Below, in pieces: positions 54,263 through 64,000 of a stretch of 64,000 nucleotides of DNA. The DNA is taken from the NCBI GenBank assembly GCA_010015745.1, contig ML978175.1, positions 186,001 through 250,000 on the forward strand, read 5' to 3'. Source of the stretch: Setomelanomma holmii. Lineage: Eukaryota > Ascomycota > Dothideomycetes > Pleosporales > Phaeosphaeriaceae. The position numbers and the translations under genes were made by a program. A model generated the notes under the pieces. That model was not told the DNA's origin. It did not search any database and saw nothing but the letters and a program-made list of their open reading frames with translations. Within the stretch, counting starts at the first letter, position 1. Each line of letters opens with the position of its first letter.

Positions 54263-55998
54263 ATGCTCAAACACAGAGGTCCCCGGAGGCAGATCGGCCC
54301 TCGTAAGCGAACAGGCTGCATAACGTGTAAAGACGCACACGTTAGGTGCACAGAAGAAAGTCCGCATTGTCGCCGATGTGAGCGCTTGAAGCTTGACTGT
54401 CAATATGCATTCAGGTTGATGTGGGAGGCTGATGATGCGGAGAAGGGTATAGTGCATGGGAGAACGGGAGTTTGGTCATAGAGCGGGAGGAAAACGAACT
54501 TGGACTCTAAACATGCCGAGAACTATACAGTGGTATGGCCAATCAAAGAGGACCTCAACCTCAATATCGATTCGGCCGCTTGGTCGTTCGTTAATTTCGA
54601 GGTCGATGACTTCGCGAATGGCAATCCGCAGGCTCTCGAGGTTTTAGGAATTGCCCAAGGAACATGCGATCATGCAGCGACACTTGAAGGTGTGGCGGTC
54701 ATACCTGAAGAACACGCCATCGCTCTTGTGCCCGACATGCAAATGAACGAAGAACGGGACCGCTTCGAACAGGACGTCGACGATGAGTATGGCTCAGCAT
54801 TCCCGATCTCAAACCATACAGCTCTGTCGCACAGTTCGTATACCTACATCCCACCTAGCATCGTCAATTTCGCGCTCACAAATGGCGAAACGCATCTCCT
54901 GGATTACTACGTCTGCTTCCTCGCACCAAAGTGCTCTCTAAGTTCCGGAAACCCATACCTCGAAGTGTTGCTCCCCGTCGCATACAATTTTGCACCTCTT
55001 CGCCATACCTTAATTGCCGCTGCGACATGTCAGCTCTTCCACTTCAGCGGGGACAACTCTTACGAAGTACAATCGCTTCGCCATCGGTCTAAAGCTATTC
55101 GGGGCTTGAGTTTACATCTTGGACGGGAGTGTATGGACTGGAAGAGCCCAGCGACAATGGCAATGTTTTGCTTCAGGGATGTTACTGATGGATGTGAACC
55201 GAGCTGGATCACACATTTGCAGATGGGACTGCGGGATTCTGCGAGATATACTTTGTAGCGCACGAAGTGATGGGACGGACTGGATGGGAGGAGGTGGAGG
55301 GAGAGACGGATGTCTATGAGTGGACTTTGGATGAGCGATATCGAGAGGTATGTCACCGAATTGATCCAGCCATCTTGGTTGACCTAAGAGTGATCCAGAT
55401 CAACACCATCATGGGCTGCTCACCCGAGCTCATTTCGTTCATTAGTCAGATCTCGCGTCTTGCAGCCGACATGCAAGACCACGCATCACCGCTTCCTAAC
55501 ATTGTAGACCAAGCAGCAACTATTCTCTCACAGTTAAACCATCTGCAACAGACTGCGCGACGCGTTGTCGGAGTTGAAAGCAGCATCGAGCAGATTGCAG
55601 AGATCAAGCGACTCTCCGCAATTTTGTACTTCCATACCCGCATCGTATCGCGCTTGCCCTCCGCCACCTTTTGCTTTAACACACTATCCACCGTCGTAGA
55701 CCTCCAAGATTCGATCATTTCGTTACTCCGGGTTCTCTCGCCCAGCAGCGGAGCTTCCTTATGGCCTCTTTTCGTGTTCGGAAAGTCGGGCTTACGTCAT
55801 GTGAGTCAAGTCCGCTTCGTTCTCGACAGATTGACGCAACTGGAGACCTCGCGATACCTAGGCAGCGTATACCATGCCAGAAGACGAGTTGAGAGAGATA
55901 TTGGGCGTATCTTGAGCGCGGGAGAACCTCGTGAGGGTCTTGTACGAGGTACCGAGAGCGCGATGTCCGAGAATGAGCGGTGGGTCAGCCTGGCTTGA
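54263..55998 (+). pseudogene. Zn2Cys6 regulator with a nonsense codon and a frameshift
   Basis: The cluster GCITCKDAHVRCTEESPHC-RRCERLKLDC keeps all six Cys in the C-x2-C-x6-C-x6-C-x2-C-x6-C spacing. It is followed by RLMWEADDAEKGIVHGRTGVWS, a block I associate with this family. An in-frame TAG at 54479-54481 then interrupts, after which the same frame continues to 55258 (IVNFALTNGETHLLDYYVCF, CQLFHFSGDNSYEVQSLRHRS, MAMFCFRDVTDGCEPSWITHLQMG). Another frame then takes over with FCEIYFVAHEVMGRTGWEE and ends properly at 55998. An intron with donor GTTGAT could remove the TAG, but no good intron explains the second break. Most likely an inactivated regulator; sequencing error at one site cannot be excluded. 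Confidence 0.72.
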
Positions 55999-56050
55999 GT
56001 GATCATCGGCTCGATTGTGGTGTACACCTCGTTCATCGCCGCTCCAAATT

Positions 56051-58663
56051 CTACTCAAGCACCACTGTCTTGAACGTGGGATTAGTTCGCGCCCATCGCG
56101 CCAAACTTACTTGGCCAATCCAAATGCGATATGCACGTCCCCAACGCCAACCTACCAGCATCACATTCAGCACTGGAGCTAATGGCAATGTGTTTCCTTC
56201 GCTATCTTGGATGAAGACTTCTGGAACCTCTTCACTTGACTTTGGCGGAATGGGCCAGGATTGTTGAGCCGACGTAGCTTTACGCCTTCGGTCGTACCTT
56301 TCCAGCTCCGCTTCCGGCAGTCTGCGCTTCAGATCTTCAAATAAGGCTGAGTCGCTCTGGAACCTCAGTGATAAGGCAAGTAAATCGCAAACATTCATGT
56401 TCTCATCTGTCGAGAGTAATCCTGTTGCGGAAATGATTGCTATAGGCATTCTACACGTGCCTATGCACCAGCCGTCGTTATCTAGAATGTAAAAGTCCCG
56501 CGAGGCACCGACAGTGTTACCAGCCCACAGCTGGCATTGACTGACCGAAGTTCTCACCAGGATTCTGCCTGGTTTTGCAGCCAGTTCGACCATGGTGTCC
56601 GGCCATAGAGGCCACCCTTGTTGACTATGCGCTTCCTTCCAGAAATGGGCGTATGTGGGCCATCTCTGCCTGAGCGCTCCATTGGCATTGGATCGTAGCT
56701 TGCGAATATTCGGTGTAGGAGCCTCTATACAAGCTGACCAAGCTGCCAGCATGTACGGACGAGGGTCAACCACGAAAGATGGCGAAGAAGCATCGAGCTG
56801 CCATCGATACGCCACCAAGTGTTCGGTAGGATCGTTCGTAGCGGAGACGGGCTTCAACTTTCCGCGACCGTCATGGCGTGCCCATTTCGCTACGGTTCCA
56901 ATGACGTCGTAGCTGCCAATCAAGACCTCAGGCGTCCAGTGCATCAGTGAGCCCCACGACCACGTTGGCAGGACTGCATCCGTTATATGCACAAGATTTC
57001 CGAGCTCGAGGTTTCGAACCGGTCTTGCTCCCCACATGATAGCAGCATCGAAATCTTTCTCTGGCAGTCCGTATATGTAGCCCTCGAGGCTCCCATAAAG
57101 GTGCTTGAAAACTCCAGCGAAGGCGTTGTACGTATCGGATCTGAACGACAGTTGTCGGCCCGAGTAGTCTCTTACGTATTGTGCGTACCTCTTAAAGACG
57201 CTGTCTTGCTCCAAATCTTCCGCATGTGGTACATCGGGTGAGAGTTGCTTAAGAGCCCATCCGTCATTTTCTTCCGTCAACTCGTCCTCTGAGTGTATTA
57301 CGTTGTTCTCGTCTCTATAGAAGATCTGCCAGTCGGTAAAAATAAGAAGTCTTCCGCCAAGAAGTGACTCTTGGAAAGTCCATCCTCGTTCGAGCCACTG
57401 TCCATCTGCCAAACATTCACGAAATGCAGTTAGGATGGGCACAATTTCAATGTCTGACAGGGCCAGGTTCATGCGAGAGAAGGGACGCTTGGTTATTCCG
57501 ACCCCAGGAAGTCCGCTCCGAGAGCTGTTTCCAGCCGCCGCGCATATCGTCAGGACAGCTGACGAGTATATCGCGTCCATGGCTGATATCTGGTCATGCT
57601 TCTGAGCCGCGTCATCTTGGACGATGCAAAGACGATCTACCCACAGGTATGAGATAGAGAGTTTCTGGCAGAGTGAGATTGCATCGACTATTGTCTTGGG
57701 TAGATCAATTCGATATAAATGTCCAGGCGTACATAACGCATCGAGATTGTCCAACGTTGCCTCAATTTCCTCAGGATATTTCTGACCCCAGACGTAGCTA
57801 AGTGCTGCATATTGACAGTCGCTCGACACCTTCATAATGCAGCCTAGCTCGATGTCGATGACTCTGAAGCCATCTGGGAGGGCTGATCTCGCTGAAGAAA
57901 TCTCGTGATGACTTGATGCATCCTGGTCGATCCAGCTCTTGACTTTTGGCCAATTCACCAGGGACTGAGTCAATCCTTCGTTTTGTTCGGTCCATCTCTC
58001 TAGGCAATGGCGAACCATAGCATATCGTTCGGTTCCGACTTGTAGGAAATGTTCTTGACTATTTGGCGAAGGCATGAAGAACAGCAGATTGGGGTTTCCT
58101 AGCTCAGGCGATATGATCGTCCTTCGATACTTTATTTCTAGGGTACTTACGCCAGCGAAAAGAAAGACAACGTCCTTCGATCTTATGTCGAGCGGTCGGT
58201 CGTCCCGCGCGCTACCAAACATGCGTGCAACTGTCTGGCAAAAGCTGCACTTCTGGCGACCTCTGATATCTTCTAGAGCGCCGAGATTGAGGAGGGGATA
58301 GCTTAAAAGCGCAGCGTCCTTCAAGCACACCAACAAGTGGTAGATCCGCAGGTGGATGCAATAGTCGCACAGAAAGCCGGGATCGATAGGCTTTGACTTG
58401 CATTTACTGCAACCAGAGTGAAACAGTCCCTGGTATTCGCTTGTTGTTGGCGGCAGTCCATTTTCAATATCGGACGCCCCAACAGGGATCATGTGTTGTA
58501 TGCGTGGGTAGAAAGCGCATGTGCCGCCAGGACAATCCCTTAGGCAACGCTTGGTCTTGCTGCCCATGGTCGCGGTGAGGCACCATCGGACAAAGTTTGG
58601 TTGCGGGGTAGTAGCAGCGATCAGGCTACATCCTTCGAGACGAGGGAGGCCAAGCTGAGTCAT
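56051..58663 (-). CDS. Large HET-domain protein
   Basis: 870 residues without intron, ATG at 58663; Met33 (58567) is an alternative and removes an N-terminus of unclear value. An N-terminal Cys-rich part (CLRDCPGGTCAFYP; FHSGCSKCKSKP with FLCDYCIHL) may bind zinc. The HET domain follows: CQYAALSYVWGQ at about 284-294, then SLCQKLSISYLWVDRLCIVQDD, DQISAMDAIYSSAVLTICAAAG, and RGWTFQESLLGGRLLIFTDWQIFYRD. The remaining 400 residues (YVRDYSGRQLSFRSDTYNAFAGV, TWSWGSLMHW) are the usual C-terminal companion of large fungal HET proteins. Role in non-self recognition is inferred from family only. Convergent with the broken regulator. Confidence 0.93.
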   Translation of the reverse strand: MTQLGLPRLEGCSLIAATTPQPNFVRWCLTATMGSKTKRCLRDCPGGTCAFYPRIQHMIPVGASDIENGLPPTTSEYQGLFHSGCSKCKSKPIDPGFLCDYCIHLRIYHLLVCLKDAALLSYPLLNLGALEDIRGRQKCSFCQTVARMFGSARDDRPLDIRSKDVVFLFAGVSTLEIKYRRTIISPELGNPNLLFFMPSPNSQEHFLQVGTERYAMVRHCLERWTEQNEGLTQSLVNWPKVKSWIDQDASSHHEISSARSALPDGFRVIDIELGCIMKVSSDCQYAALSYVWGQKYPEEIEATLDNLDALCTPGHLYRIDLPKTIVDAISLCQKLSISYLWVDRLCIVQDDAAQKHDQISAMDAIYSSAVLTICAAAGNSSRSGLPGVGITKRPFSRMNLALSDIEIVPILTAFRECLADGQWLERGWTFQESLLGGRLLIFTDWQIFYRDENNVIHSEDELTEENDGWALKQLSPDVPHAEDLEQDSVFKRYAQYVRDYSGRQLSFRSDTYNAFAGVFKHLYGSLEGYIYGLPEKDFDAAIMWGARPVRNLELGNLVHITDAVLPTWSWGSLMHWTPEVLIGSYDVIGTVAKWARHDGRGKLKPVSATNDPTEHLVAYRWQLDASSPSFVVDPRPYMLAAWSACIEAPTPNIRKLRSNANGALRQRWPTYAHFWKEAHSQQGWPLWPDTMVELAAKPGRILVRTSVSQCQLWAGNTVGASRDFYILDNDGWCIGTCRMPIAIISATGLLSTDENMNVCDLLALSLRFQSDSALFEDLKRRLPEAELERYDRRRKATSAQQSWPIPPKSSEEVPEVFIQDSEGNTLPLAPVLNVMLVGWRWGRAYRIWIGQVSLARWARTNPTFKTVVLE

Positions 58664-58994
58664 CGTAGGCTAATAGGAAAGCACAACCACAACTCAGAGT
58701 AGATGAGAAGCCAAGCCGAAGTATGATACATTTGAAGGATGTAGAGAGGTATCAGCGCTACAATCAGAGCTCGAAATACTTTGGAGCAGGAGGATCCAGT
58801 AGGATGCAGAATGCGGCATATAATCTGTGAGGGAAAACACCATGCTCTACACTTCAATATGCTGATACTCTGATTGATAGATAGTTAATATGCGAACGTC
58901 TCGAAATGCGTACTGTGAGCCAAGTGATCTCGTTCCAAAGCAAACACTCGTCTAGCAGGTTCCACTGACCCAATCATGTGAATATCTCCCGGTG
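58664..58994. other. Intergenic region between HET gene and oxoprolinase remnant
   Basis: 331 bases; includes the HET promoter. Nothing coding. Confidence 0.45.
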
Positions 58995-61680
58995 CTATGA
59001 TGCTGTCGCTTGTGTCTCCGCATAGTTGGCCACACTTCCCGCCGCTCGAGGCCATTGTACCACCGGAGCGACGACACCATTCGGCTTGTAGTCTGCCTTG
59101 ATCTCGGCCGCCCCATACCCACCACCACCGGGTGTATACATCACGCATCGATCGCCCGTGTCCATGGCCACCATGTCCTTGGGGCCTAGGTTTATCCACC
59201 GCTCACTTCCGTCATCTCTTCGTTTGACCCAGTAGTTTGCGCCTCTTGCACCATTTTCTCCGCCCTTTATGCCATATGGCTCGGTCACTCTGCGCTCAGT
59301 AATCACACTGAACTTCAGCGGGGCTCTACACTCCATGTTGTCAAAGTAGAAAAGTTGATCTAAGAGTTGTTCATTGGTCTCAGGTGAGATGAGAGGCTAA
59401 GTACTCTGTTTACCAGCCACTTGCTCCTCCCATAACTGAGGTCCTCGCGACTGCTGCGTCTGATTGTCTAGGCAGCACCTACTCTCAACACATGTCTCGT
59501 TTCATACGATCGCCACCTCAGTGCATGCCATTCCCACTGCTACCTTTTCTTATCGAGAATTCGCGGAGGATGACTGGGTACCGCTTCTCGAGGCTTTCCG
59601 GATCCGTGATTCGAGTGTTGGTCATGTGGCTGTGGACTCCGGAAGCTCCATGGGCTACAGCGGTAGCTCCGCAGCCTCCTCCAATTGTTTCACCCAATGC
59701 AAAAGCATGACCGGCGAGCTTCTTTTCGTCCTTGTCAACACCGCCTTCCCCAAAGAATCCAAGACAATTCATGCAGCCTTGCGATGCGCCTGCAACCTCG
59801 AATGCTTTGAGCATGACATCAACAACGCGCTGAGACGTGTTTGTGTTGCCCGCACAGACTGCTGGTCCAGCCGATGGGTTGAGAAAACATCCCTCTGGAA
59901 GAACGATCTTGGTTGGAGCCAGACAACCCTGATTCATAGGGACCTCAAGCCCAATTAGGAGCCGGAGCGAGTACAGCAGCGCCGGAAGTGTGATGGCAGG
60001 AGTAGCATTCATGTTGCCATACAGCTCGCAAGAAGTACCGGTGAAGTCGAATATTGCGCTCCCGTCTTCTTGTATTGTGACTCGAAGCCTCAATATTGAG
60101 CCATTGTCCATTGTGTCTTCGGAGCATAGAGTGTGTCCGCAGGCGCGGAGAGTTTGCTTGAGGAACGCTCGTACGGCAACCTCGGCATTCTGCTGGATAG
60201 CAGCCATGTAGAGCTGAACAACACGTTGTGAGTACTCCTTCATCAGTGCTTGGACGAGAGATAGTCCTTTGTTGTTCGCAGCGACCTGTGCTTTGAGGTC
60301 GGATATATTATCTCCCAATCGGCGACTTCCATTACAACCTGGGTAAGAACCAGGCTCGAGAAGTATCTTGGTAATACCCTCCTCATCGAAGCAACCGTCC
60401 CGAATAAGCCTGAACGATTTGATCGCAGCGCCTTCCTGCCAAAGCTATAAAACGTACGTCAGCGCAATCGAATCTTCTTTGCAAGCATCGCCTTACCTCA
60501 GTTGAGTTAGGAGGCATGGAAGTGCCACCCAACCCACCGATATCGGTGTGATGTCCTCTCGATGCGACATAGAAAAGAACGTTTTGGCCATTGTCGTCGA
60601 AGACAGGGGTAATGGTAGTGATTTCTGGGAGATGTGTTCCTCCAGCCTCGGGATGATTGCTTACGAGTACGTCGCCAGGCATAAGATTGCCCTTACGCAG
60701 CTCATGTTGATACTTCACAGCGTAACTCATTGAGCCTAGATGGACCGGCACATGAGGTGCATTCGCGACGAGACCTGCATCTGGACCAAATATGGCGCAA
60801 GAGAAGTCCAGTCGTTCCTTGATGTTGAGGGAGACGGCTGTGTTCTGCAAAGCTCTCCCCATCTGCTCTGCAATACTCATGAAGCGGTGACCAAAGACAC
60901 TAAGACTGGCTGGGTCAACCACAGTGTCTGATAGAATCTGCTTGGATGTTGATTTGATATCAATTACCACGTGGGCTGTCAAGACTTTCGCAGTTGCTTC
61001 AGGCACGACCACAAATGTCTGGGTCGAATCGAGAATGATCGCAGGACCTGAGATGAAGGATCCAGGTGAAAGAGCATCCAGTATGTGTACAGGGGTTTGC
61101 TGGCTGCCATGGCCCCTGAAGAAGACGTTCTTGGTGGTGCTGGGTTTAAGAACGTAGTCGGTAAATTCGAGCGACTTGAGTTCGTGGGACATTTGATCCG
61201 CTGCCGTCGCTGTGGCTTCACTTTTGCCAATTGCTCGCACTCTGACATCATCGATCAGAATTGGTCGGTCTGCCGGGAAGTTGAAATTGAATTCCTGCAT
61301 ATGTCTTTTCAAGAACTTAGACTTGAAGTCCCCGTCTGGCTCGGTTAGAATCATGATGGACGTCTCGGTGCCGTGGTAGCGCATGTTGAGGCAGTATTCG
61401 AACTCGATCTTGGACTTCGTAATGCCTTGCTGCTTGACACCAACCTCAACTTGGTCTTTGAGAACTTGGAAGATGTACCGGTACGTATCCTGTGCTGCGG
61501 GTGAATACGTCTGAGAGTGCGGGCGCTGGGCTTCCTGCACAACATCGGTGAGTGCCATTCCGTACCCCGAAAGGATACTAGAGTACTTGTGGATAACAAT
61601 TGTGTCGATACCGAGCTTGGAAGCGATTTCACAGGCATATTGTCCACCTGCGCCGCCAAAGCAGCTAAGGTGATGTTTGC
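58995..61680 (-). pseudogene. 5'-truncated 5-oxoprolinase (hydantoinase A/B type)
   Basis: Coding homology begins abruptly near 61680 with KHHLSCFGGAGGQYACEIAS, deep inside the HyuA part; the first roughly 500 residues of a normal 1,270-1,300-residue enzyme are absent and upstream sequence is unrelated. It then runs through the HyuB part (MSYAVKYQHELRKGNLMPGDVLVSNHPEAGGTHLPE, GLGGTSMPP), an intron at 60496-60445, GTSCELYGNMNATPAI and GETIGGGCGA. A TGA at 59520-59518 sits where the family has an Arg or His before GGD. An intron (59507-59360) leads to the last exon, FYFDNMECRAP to GGGGYGA. 5-oxoprolinase opens 5-oxoproline to glutamate with ATP. With half of the ATP-binding domain gone and a stop, this is a pseudogene. 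Confidence 0.85.
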
Positions 61681-62653
61681 CTGAGCCACATTGTTAGCCA
61701 GAAAATACACTCGAATAGTTACTTAGGCGAAACAGCTTGGTAATGTGCATGAAGGGATCTAAGAAGTAGTTGAGTGCATTCGAGTATATGAATTCGTATT
61801 GTTTTTCAGTAAGATATCATCGCAACCATTTCCAGACTGTCTGCATTATGCGTCTGGTCAATGCGTGGTAGTTGTGAATACGGAAAGCCCTCCGTGTTTT
61901 TTATAACTGTTAAGATGGGCCGCTAAGCCTACAAGAAGTGGGGCAACCACAGCTGATTGGGAGAGGATAGTTTCCGATCTGAAAGCTCATTGTAGTTTGA
62001 AGAAAAGCCAACATCTCCGCAGATATCCCATTTTGCCTTAGGGTTCACAATACCTGACTCCAAAAGAAGCAGAAAGAAATTTTGAGGAGCAAGCAGTCGC
62101 ATATCGCGAAGACTTCCAAGCATTCGGCGAGGCGCGGTTCCGAGAATCACCATATATTATCGAAAAGGGCCATGTAGAGAAGGACACTTTCCTTCCAAGC
62201 AGAGGCAATCCATCGCACGACCTCATCACGAATACCAAACAACTTCACGCAGCATTCATTCGATCATTGTCGTTGCCATGCTTCGAGTTCATTCATCTAA
62301 ATCCTCCTCAAGTGCTTACGCATCGTCGCAGGATACTCCATTTTCCTCGCCTATCCAATGCGCTCAAGTGTGTCCTTCACTCGATGGCCGCAGACATGAT
62401 GCATAGCACGCAATAAGGCCAAGGAGGCGCGTTGGCGCTCGGTGGAGCGAGTAGTTCAGGTCGCACGCCCATATCTACTTCAGTACAAACATCCAACCAG
62501 ATGTGGACCCTTCAGACTTTTTTCATGTCCGGCGATCGTCCAACAACGCGGATCGAGCTGAAGTTTGGTGTGGAGACTCGGTGTGTACTACTAGGCTCCC
62601 GTAGTGCTTTGATACCTAGGGGTTTGGGAACATCGGGCTCCGTCAAGCGATAT
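61681..62653. other. Intergenic region holding a start-less open frame
   Basis: On the plus strand one frame is open from 61907 to the TAA at 62416, broken only by a TAG at 62039-62041. It reads ADWERIVSDLKAHCSLKKSQ before and LTPKEAERNFEEQAVAYRED after the stop, with protein-like composition, but has no ATG near its beginning. It may be a fragment of a lost gene. The family is unknown to me. Confidence 0.3.
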
Positions 62654-63856
62654 TTACCGCTTCGAGCGTGTCGCCCTGGTAGGTCTCGCCGGCGCTGCTC
62701 TAGCTTCACTTGCTGCCGTAGGCGCATCGAACGACCTTGTGGCGCGTTTCTTCGTGGTCTTTGTACTCTCCTCGGCTTCGACCTCCTCGTCTGCCTTTCG
62801 CTTCAGGGACGTTGTTGACTTTGCCTCCTTGGCCGTCCATGTCTTGCTCTTGACACCAGCAGGCTTGGCAGCATCCTCGGCCGCTTTCACACTACGATTC
62901 GCCTCGGATGACGGTGGAGTAGGTGGCCGTTTGCTATCTCGAGCGACTTCTGGTGACCTGGGCCCATTCTTCGAGCCGTCTTTGTTGGCGTTTCGCTGTT
63001 GTGCAACCCATGATAGGAGATTCTCTTCCGTGTTTCCTTCATCCTCCTCGTCTTCCCCTTCTAGCATTGCTTCGGCCATCTCGCCCGCAATATCATCGCC
63101 AGCATCTTTGTCCGTAGCCATGCGCATAGCGAACTGTAGCAACTGTTGCGGGTCCATGCCAGCAAGGGGACCTCCGGCGGTTGCAAGCTGTTTCTGCAGC
63201 GCCGCCATCAGGGCATCTTGGCTTATTCCGAGGTCTCCTTCTTCGTCGTCGCCTTCTTCCACATCTTCGTCTGCTAGCGCTGCTTCGTCGATAACCTCTG
63301 AAGCTGGTGAGGGGAGCTCTGAAGCGGAGGCTACGTGTGCCTCATCAGGCAATGCGTTGGGAGACTGCTCGGGGGATGGGCCACGAGCCCAGGATGGCGT
63401 GTCTGCAAGCGTCTCTCGCCAATCCTTCAGCAACGCGTACGACTGCGCATTGTCCGCAAGCACCTTTTGTTTCGGCTGCCGCTGCTCCTGCGACATCCAG
63501 ACCACCGGCGCATGTGCTACGACTTCGGTATGAGGTGGTTCTGCGTCATCGTCCGTCGTCTTCCGCCTCTTTTTGCTGCGACTGCTCGGCGCCCCTCGTT
63601 TCCGCTTCGCACCGATTTTCAACTCCTTCGCACTCTGTGGTTGGAGGCTGGCATCGTCGTAGCCGTCCGAGGCGTACTCGAGGTCGTTGAAGTAGTCGAA
63701 GCGGTCCCAGTCTGGCTGCATATCCTCGTCGCCGTATGACGTGGGCGGAGGTGAAGCCACAGCATGCTCTGCCAGGTCGTCTGCTGCCATGTATTCATCC
63801 TCGACGTAGAACCATTCGTCGCCGTAGTCGGAGTAGTCGTCGCCGTAGTCGCTCAT
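62654..63856 (-). CDS. Acidic, lysine-motif-rich nuclear-type protein, function unknown
   Basis: 400 residues, single exon, ATG at 63856. It begins with a Tyr/Asp-rich stretch (SDYGDDYSDYGDEWFYVEDEY), then DWDRFDYFNDLEYASDGYDD, a bipartite basic signal (KRKRGAPSSRSKKRRK), a conserved-looking core (VWMSQEQRQPKQKVLADNAQ, YALLKDWRETLADTPSW), acidic low complexity, and a second predicted helix (ISQDALMAALQKQLA and PQQLLQFAMRMA). The C-terminus is Lys/Ala/Thr-rich and ends RPTRATRSKR. The basic clusters suggest a nuclear protein. I know similar uncharacterised ascomycete proteins but no function. Confidence 0.8.
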   Translation of the reverse strand: MSDYGDDYSDYGDEWFYVEDEYMAADDLAEHAVASPPPTSYGDEDMQPDWDRFDYFNDLEYASDGYDDASLQPQSAKELKIGAKRKRGAPSSRSKKRRKTTDDDAEPPHTEVVAHAPVVWMSQEQRQPKQKVLADNAQSYALLKDWRETLADTPSWARGPSPEQSPNALPDEAHVASASELPSPASEVIDEAALADEDVEEGDDEEGDLGISQDALMAALQKQLATAGGPLAGMDPQQLLQFAMRMATDKDAGDDIAGEMAEAMLEGEDEEDEGNTEENLLSWVAQQRNANKDGSKNGPRSPEVARDSKRPPTPPSSEANRSVKAAEDAAKPAGVKSKTWTAKEAKSTTSLKRKADEEVEAEESTKTTKKRATRSFDAPTAASEARAAPARPTRATRSKR

Positions 63857-64000
63857 GATGGGCGATCGTTCGTTCCGGATTCGTGCATGCGGTATTCGCG
63901 GTCGAGGTCAGTGTCAAAGACAAGGAGCAAGCTGGCGCGGCGCAGAGAGGTGGTGGTCAATGCGAGAAGTGGCCAGTCATAACACCGATGACGTTGTATC
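63857..64000. promoter_or_regulatory. Upstream flank of the acidic protein gene
   Basis: 144 bases to the window edge; likely part of the promoter and leader. No motif recognised. Confidence 0.35.

Noticed and set aside
62432..63982. Long plus-strand frames opposite the acidic protein gene
   Set aside because: Antisense shadows of the repetitive acidic/basic coding sequence on the minus strand.
1..64000. CRISPR arrays, bacterial operons, phage or insertion sequences
   Set aside because: Intron-rich eukaryotic genes throughout and no spaced repeats of CRISPR type; the only mobile element seen is the Tc1/mariner remnant.

Overview
The window is nuclear DNA of a filamentous ascomycete (Pezizomycotina), most likely a Dothideomycete. 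The evidence is short introns of about 44 to 148 bases with GT(A/G)-AG ends and CTRAY-like branch points, typical Pezizomycotina families (HET-domain proteins, Zn2Cys6 regulators, RTA1-like, DUF1996, BIM1-like proteins, glucose-repressible protein Grg-1), and stop codons in a transposase that look like repeat-induced point mutation. The exact species cannot be read from the sequence. Most genes are single units on alternating strands with no operons. Exon borders below were derived by eye from splice motifs, reading frame and remembered family patterns; none was checked by alignment.

Left part (1-25 kb): a HET-domain gene, RIO1 kinase, a COQ11-like mitochondrial protein convergent with RIO1, a secreted DUF1996 protein, the YEATS protein YAF9, a small uncertain or broken gene, an atypical SDR, EMC1, the Ras-family GTPase RSR1/BUD1 (six exons, one of 10 bases), a gene-poor stretch, Grg-1, a MARVEL-domain membrane protein, a URE2-like glutathione transferase and a secreted HAD-family phosphatase.

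Middle (25.9-36.4 kb): a Zn2Cys6 regulator whose first intron holds a decayed 1,350 bp Tc1/mariner element, so the zinc cluster is encoded on both sides of a transposon; then an RTA1-like seven-helix protein, a cysteine-rich single-pass surface protein, a heme-thiolate peroxygenase/chloroperoxidase, and a tRNA-Gly(TCC)-like sequence with an abnormal 5' half.

Right part (37-64 kb): an SR-rich small protein, a FAD-dependent oxidoreductase, a DJ-1/PfpI protein, an SRR1-like protein, a BIM1-like copper/LPMO-fold protein with a GPI signal, an NmrA-like pseudogene, a phosphopantetheinyl transferase divergent from the vitamin B6 glutaminase PdxT/SNO, cap-binding CBC2 divergent from nucleoporin NUP82, a broken Zn2Cys6 gene, a second HET-domain gene, a 5'-truncated 5-oxoprolinase and an acidic nuclear-type protein. 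The 46-62 kb stretch mixes housekeeping genes with at least three decaying genes, so it is the most accessory-like part of the window.
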